Source: Thermoplasmata archaeon (GTDB taxonomy: Archaea; Thermoplasmatota; Thermoplasmata; Lutacidiplasmatales; UBA184). Taken from it: a stretch of DNA of 14,097 nt. A model generated the notes under the pieces. The model was not told the origin of the DNA. It did no database searches and was given only the letters and a program-made list of their open reading frames with translations. The number at the start of each line of letters is the position of its first letter. The stretch's first letter is position 1. Where the stretch lies: the NCBI GenBank assembly GCA_030037035.1, contig JASHSA010000135.1, positions 1 through 14,097 on the forward strand. Reading direction: 5' to 3'. The translations under genes were made by a program, and so were the position numbers. Below, piece after piece: positions 12,596 to 14,097 of this stretch.

Positions 12596-13212
12596 GCGCG
12601 GCGTCCGTCCCTCCCCCGACGCCCGGCCCCGCGAGCGCGTCGGCCGTCGCCGAGGAGCTCGTCCCCGGCCCGGTCCGCGAGCCCGGCGTGCCGTTCGTCG
12701 AGATCGAGGCGGTGCGGGCGAAGGAGTTCGTCCCGGCGGCGAAGGAAGCGCTGACCGACCTGATCGCCGAGCAGGGCCAGCAGAAGCTGATCCGGCCGGT
12801 CTTCAACTGGGCCGGGCGCAACTCGCTGTTCCCGCTCCATTGGGGGCTCGCCTGCTGCGCGATCGAGTTCGCCGCGGCGTTCGGCGCGCGGTGGGACGCC
12901 GAGCGGTTCGGCGTCGTCCCGCGGTCGTCCCCGCGCCAGTGCGACCTGATGATCGTCAACGGCACCGTGACCTGGAAGGTCGCCCACAAGCTCGTCACCC
13001 TCTACGAGCAGATGCCCGAGCCGAAGTGGGTGATCGCGATGGGGAACTGCGCGACCGGGGGCGGTCCGTTCCGCACCGCGTACTCGGTCGTCCCGGGGGT
13101 CGACAAGCTGGTCCCGGTCGACGTCTACATCGCCGGCTGCCCGCCGCGCCCGGAGGCGATGCTGGACGGGATCCTCCAGCTCGAGAAGCTGATCCGCGAA
13201 CGCAAGGAGTGA
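12583..13212 (+). CDS. nuoB: Complex I subunit B (NuoB), N2 iron-sulfur cluster subunit
   Basis: This subunit holds the terminal 4Fe-4S cluster N2, which passes electrons to quinone. From GTG 12583 it has 209 residues. Cluster ligands are C91 and C92 (HWGLACCAIEFAAAFGARWD), C156 (MGNCATGGGPF) and C186 (YIAGCPPRPEAMLDG), with the spacing of the family. RFGVVPRSSPRQCDLMIVNG is also typical. The N-terminal ~60 residues are unusual: a Pro/Ala/Ser-rich lead followed by an acidic helical segment before the conserved core at about 63. The start is therefore uncertain: GTG at 12583 lies inside the nuoA end, and GTG at 12688 or 12712 would give 174 or 166 residues. The ORF is open much further upstream, but that part is the shifted frame of nuoA. 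Translation is probably coupled to nuoA. Confidence 0.92.
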   Translation: MGRLSAASVPPPTPGPASASAVAEELVPGPVREPGVPFVEIEAVRAKEFVPAAKEALTDLIAEQGQQKLIRPVFNWAGRNSLFPLHWGLACCAIEFAAAFGARWDAERFGVVPRSSPRQCDLMIVNGTVTWKVAHKLVTLYEQMPEPKWVIAMGNCATGGGPFRTAYSVVPGVDKLVPVDVYIAGCPPRPEAMLDGILQLEKLIRERKE

Positions 13213-13254
13213 GCCGGCGGCTCGGTGGGGCCGTCGAGCGCCGCAGGGTCCACG

Positions 13255-13731
13255 ATGAAGCCGGAGGAGGTCGCGGGGGTCCTCGGACCGAAGCTCGGCG
13301 ACAAGCTCTTGGGCGTCGACCCGTTCGAGGGGACCGCCGGCAGGGTCCGCTTCGACCGGAGCGGCGCGCTCGCGATGTTCACGAGCGCACGGGACGACCT
13401 CGGCTTCGCGCACCTTTCGATGGTCGGGGGGATCGACTGGGTCGACCACCGCGAGGTCGTCTACGCGCTCTGGTCGGACGGGGCGAAGCAGTACCTCCTC
13501 CTCTCCACGAACGTCCCCGTCGACGACCCTCACGTCGAGTCGGCGAGCGGCGTCTGGCCGAGCGCCGCCTGGCACGAGAGGGAGGCCTGGGAGATGGTCG
13601 ACATCACGTTCGACCACCACCCGGACCTGCGCCACCTGCTCATGCCGGACGGTTACGCGTTCCACCCGCTGTTGCGGTCGTTCAAGCTCCACGAACCGGA
13701 GGAGCTCGAGGTGAAGTCGCGCCATGTCTGA
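13255..13731 (+). CDS. nuoC: Complex I subunit C (NuoC, 30-kDa-type)
   Basis: A 158-residue hydrophilic subunit of the peripheral arm, which holds NuoD and NuoB together. The signature EREAWEMVDITFDHHPDLRH (108-127) and LLMPDGYAFHPLLRSF (128-143) is diagnostic of the NuoC family. N-terminal residues 1-60 form the usual alpha/beta lead, and HLSMVGGIDW (53-62) corresponds to the family's L..L.G.DW segment. The ATG at 13255 is chosen; a GTG at 13225 in the same frame would add ten low-complexity residues. Separate subunit, not fused to NuoD. It starts 42 nt after nuoB and overlaps nuoD by 8 nt. Confidence 0.92.
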   Translation: MKPEEVAGVLGPKLGDKLLGVDPFEGTAGRVRFDRSGALAMFTSARDDLGFAHLSMVGGIDWVDHREVVYALWSDGAKQYLLLSTNVPVDDPHVESASGVWPSAAWHEREAWEMVDITFDHHPDLRHLLMPDGYAFHPLLRSFKLHEPEELEVKSRHV

Positions 13732-14097
13732 GATGTGGATCAACATGGGGCCGCAGCACCCCATGACGCACGGGCTGTGGAACCTGCGCGTCCGCATCGA
13801 GGGCGAGCTGATCCGGGACGTCGACCCGGAGATGGGCTACCTCCACCGGGGGATCGAGAAGATCAGCGAGGAGCGGCACTACAACGAGGTGATCACGCTG
13901 ATGGACCGGTGCTGCTACGTCGCCGGGTTCGCCTGGGAGCATCTCTACATCCTCGGCGCGGAGGGGGCGCTCCACCTCGAGCCGCCGGAACGCGCCGAGT
14001 ACCTGCGCGTGATGTGCGACGAGTTCCAGCGGATCGGCTCGCACCTGATGTGGTACGCCGCGTTCGTCCAGGACCTCGGGCTGATGAGCCCGTTCCT
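13724..14097 (+). CDS. nuoD: Complex I subunit D (NuoD, 49-kDa-type), N-terminal part
   Basis: The first 124 residues of the quinone-site subunit are present; the gene continues past the window. GPQHPMTHG (9-17) and GYLHRGIEKISEERHYNEV (38-56) are hallmark segments. The His of the PxTHG-type loop (H16) and the Tyr of DRCCY (Y65) correspond to the quinone-binding His and Tyr of the family, so quinone reduction is expected. ATG at 13724 overlaps the nuoC TGA by 8 nt; a GAGGTGAAG sequence just upstream (13708-13716) favours it over the in-frame ATG at 13733. Translation is probably coupled. Whether other Nuo subunits follow cannot be seen. Confidence 0.93.
   Translation, partial: MSEMWINMGPQHPMTHGLWNLRVRIEGELIRDVDPEMGYLHRGIEKISEERHYNEVITLMDRCCYVAGFAWEHLYILGAEGALHLEPPERAEYLRVMCDEFQRIGSHLMWYAAFVQDLGLMSPF

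Noticed and set aside
1..14097. tRNA, rRNA, CRISPR, insertion sequences, phage or plasmid genes
   Set aside because: No cloverleaf-like sequence, regularly spaced repeats, transposase or integrase motif was recognised while reading both strands; composition is uniform.

Overview
The window is 14.1 kb of very GC-rich DNA (compact, about 90% coding) that I read as archaeal, most likely a terrestrial or aerobic member of the Thermoplasmatota. The archaeal calls come from a DNA primase small subunit (PriS), a Rio1-type kinase paired with a Dim2/Krr1-like KH protein, archaeal TATA-like elements about 30 nt upstream of many start codons, and a giant thermopsin-family surface protein of the kind seen in Thermoplasmatota and Sulfolobales. 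The lineage assignment is inference; the gene identities rest on motifs visible in the translations.

Layout. 1-276: the end of a membrane protein. 343-1347 (+): fumarylacetoacetate hydrolase-family enzyme, converging with and overlapping the end of primase. 1283-3916 (-): a tight information-processing operon, rio1 - KH protein - priS, transcribed leftwards with a 4-nt overlap and a 4-nt gap. 4001-4408 (-): small four-helix membrane protein, divergent from the next block. 4629-7162 (+): predicted HExxHxxGxxD metalloprotein, a short NfeD-like membrane protein and an SPFH/stomatin protein with a long disordered tail, a membrane-quality-control-like neighbourhood. 7212-10586 (+): 1124-residue secreted, C-terminally anchored thermopsin-like protein. 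10648-11460 (+): crotonase-fold enzyme (PaaG/isomerase-like). 11457-12080 (-): GNAT acetyltransferase. 12230-end (+): start of a complex I operon, nuoA-nuoB-nuoC-nuoD, with overlapping genes and a leadered, Shine-Dalgarno-bearing start, running off the right edge.

Functionally, the window mixes housekeeping (primer synthesis, small-subunit ribosome maturation, respiratory quinone reduction) with cell-envelope functions (NfeD/SPFH scaffold, candidate metalloprotease, surface peptidase) and acyl-CoA metabolism that would feed the respiratory chain. No tRNA, rRNA, CRISPR array, insertion sequence or phage gene was seen. The longest gene-free stretch is the 220-nt divergent region 4409-4628. The many very long antisense ORFs are GC-driven shadows. 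The most interesting points are a palindrome centred on the TATA box of the complex I operon, the uncharacterised HExxHxxGxxD protein beside NfeD/SPFH, a cysteine-free PriS lacking the usual zinc knuckle, a NuoA missing a normally conserved membrane glutamate, and five close cysteine pairs in the thermopsin-like protein.
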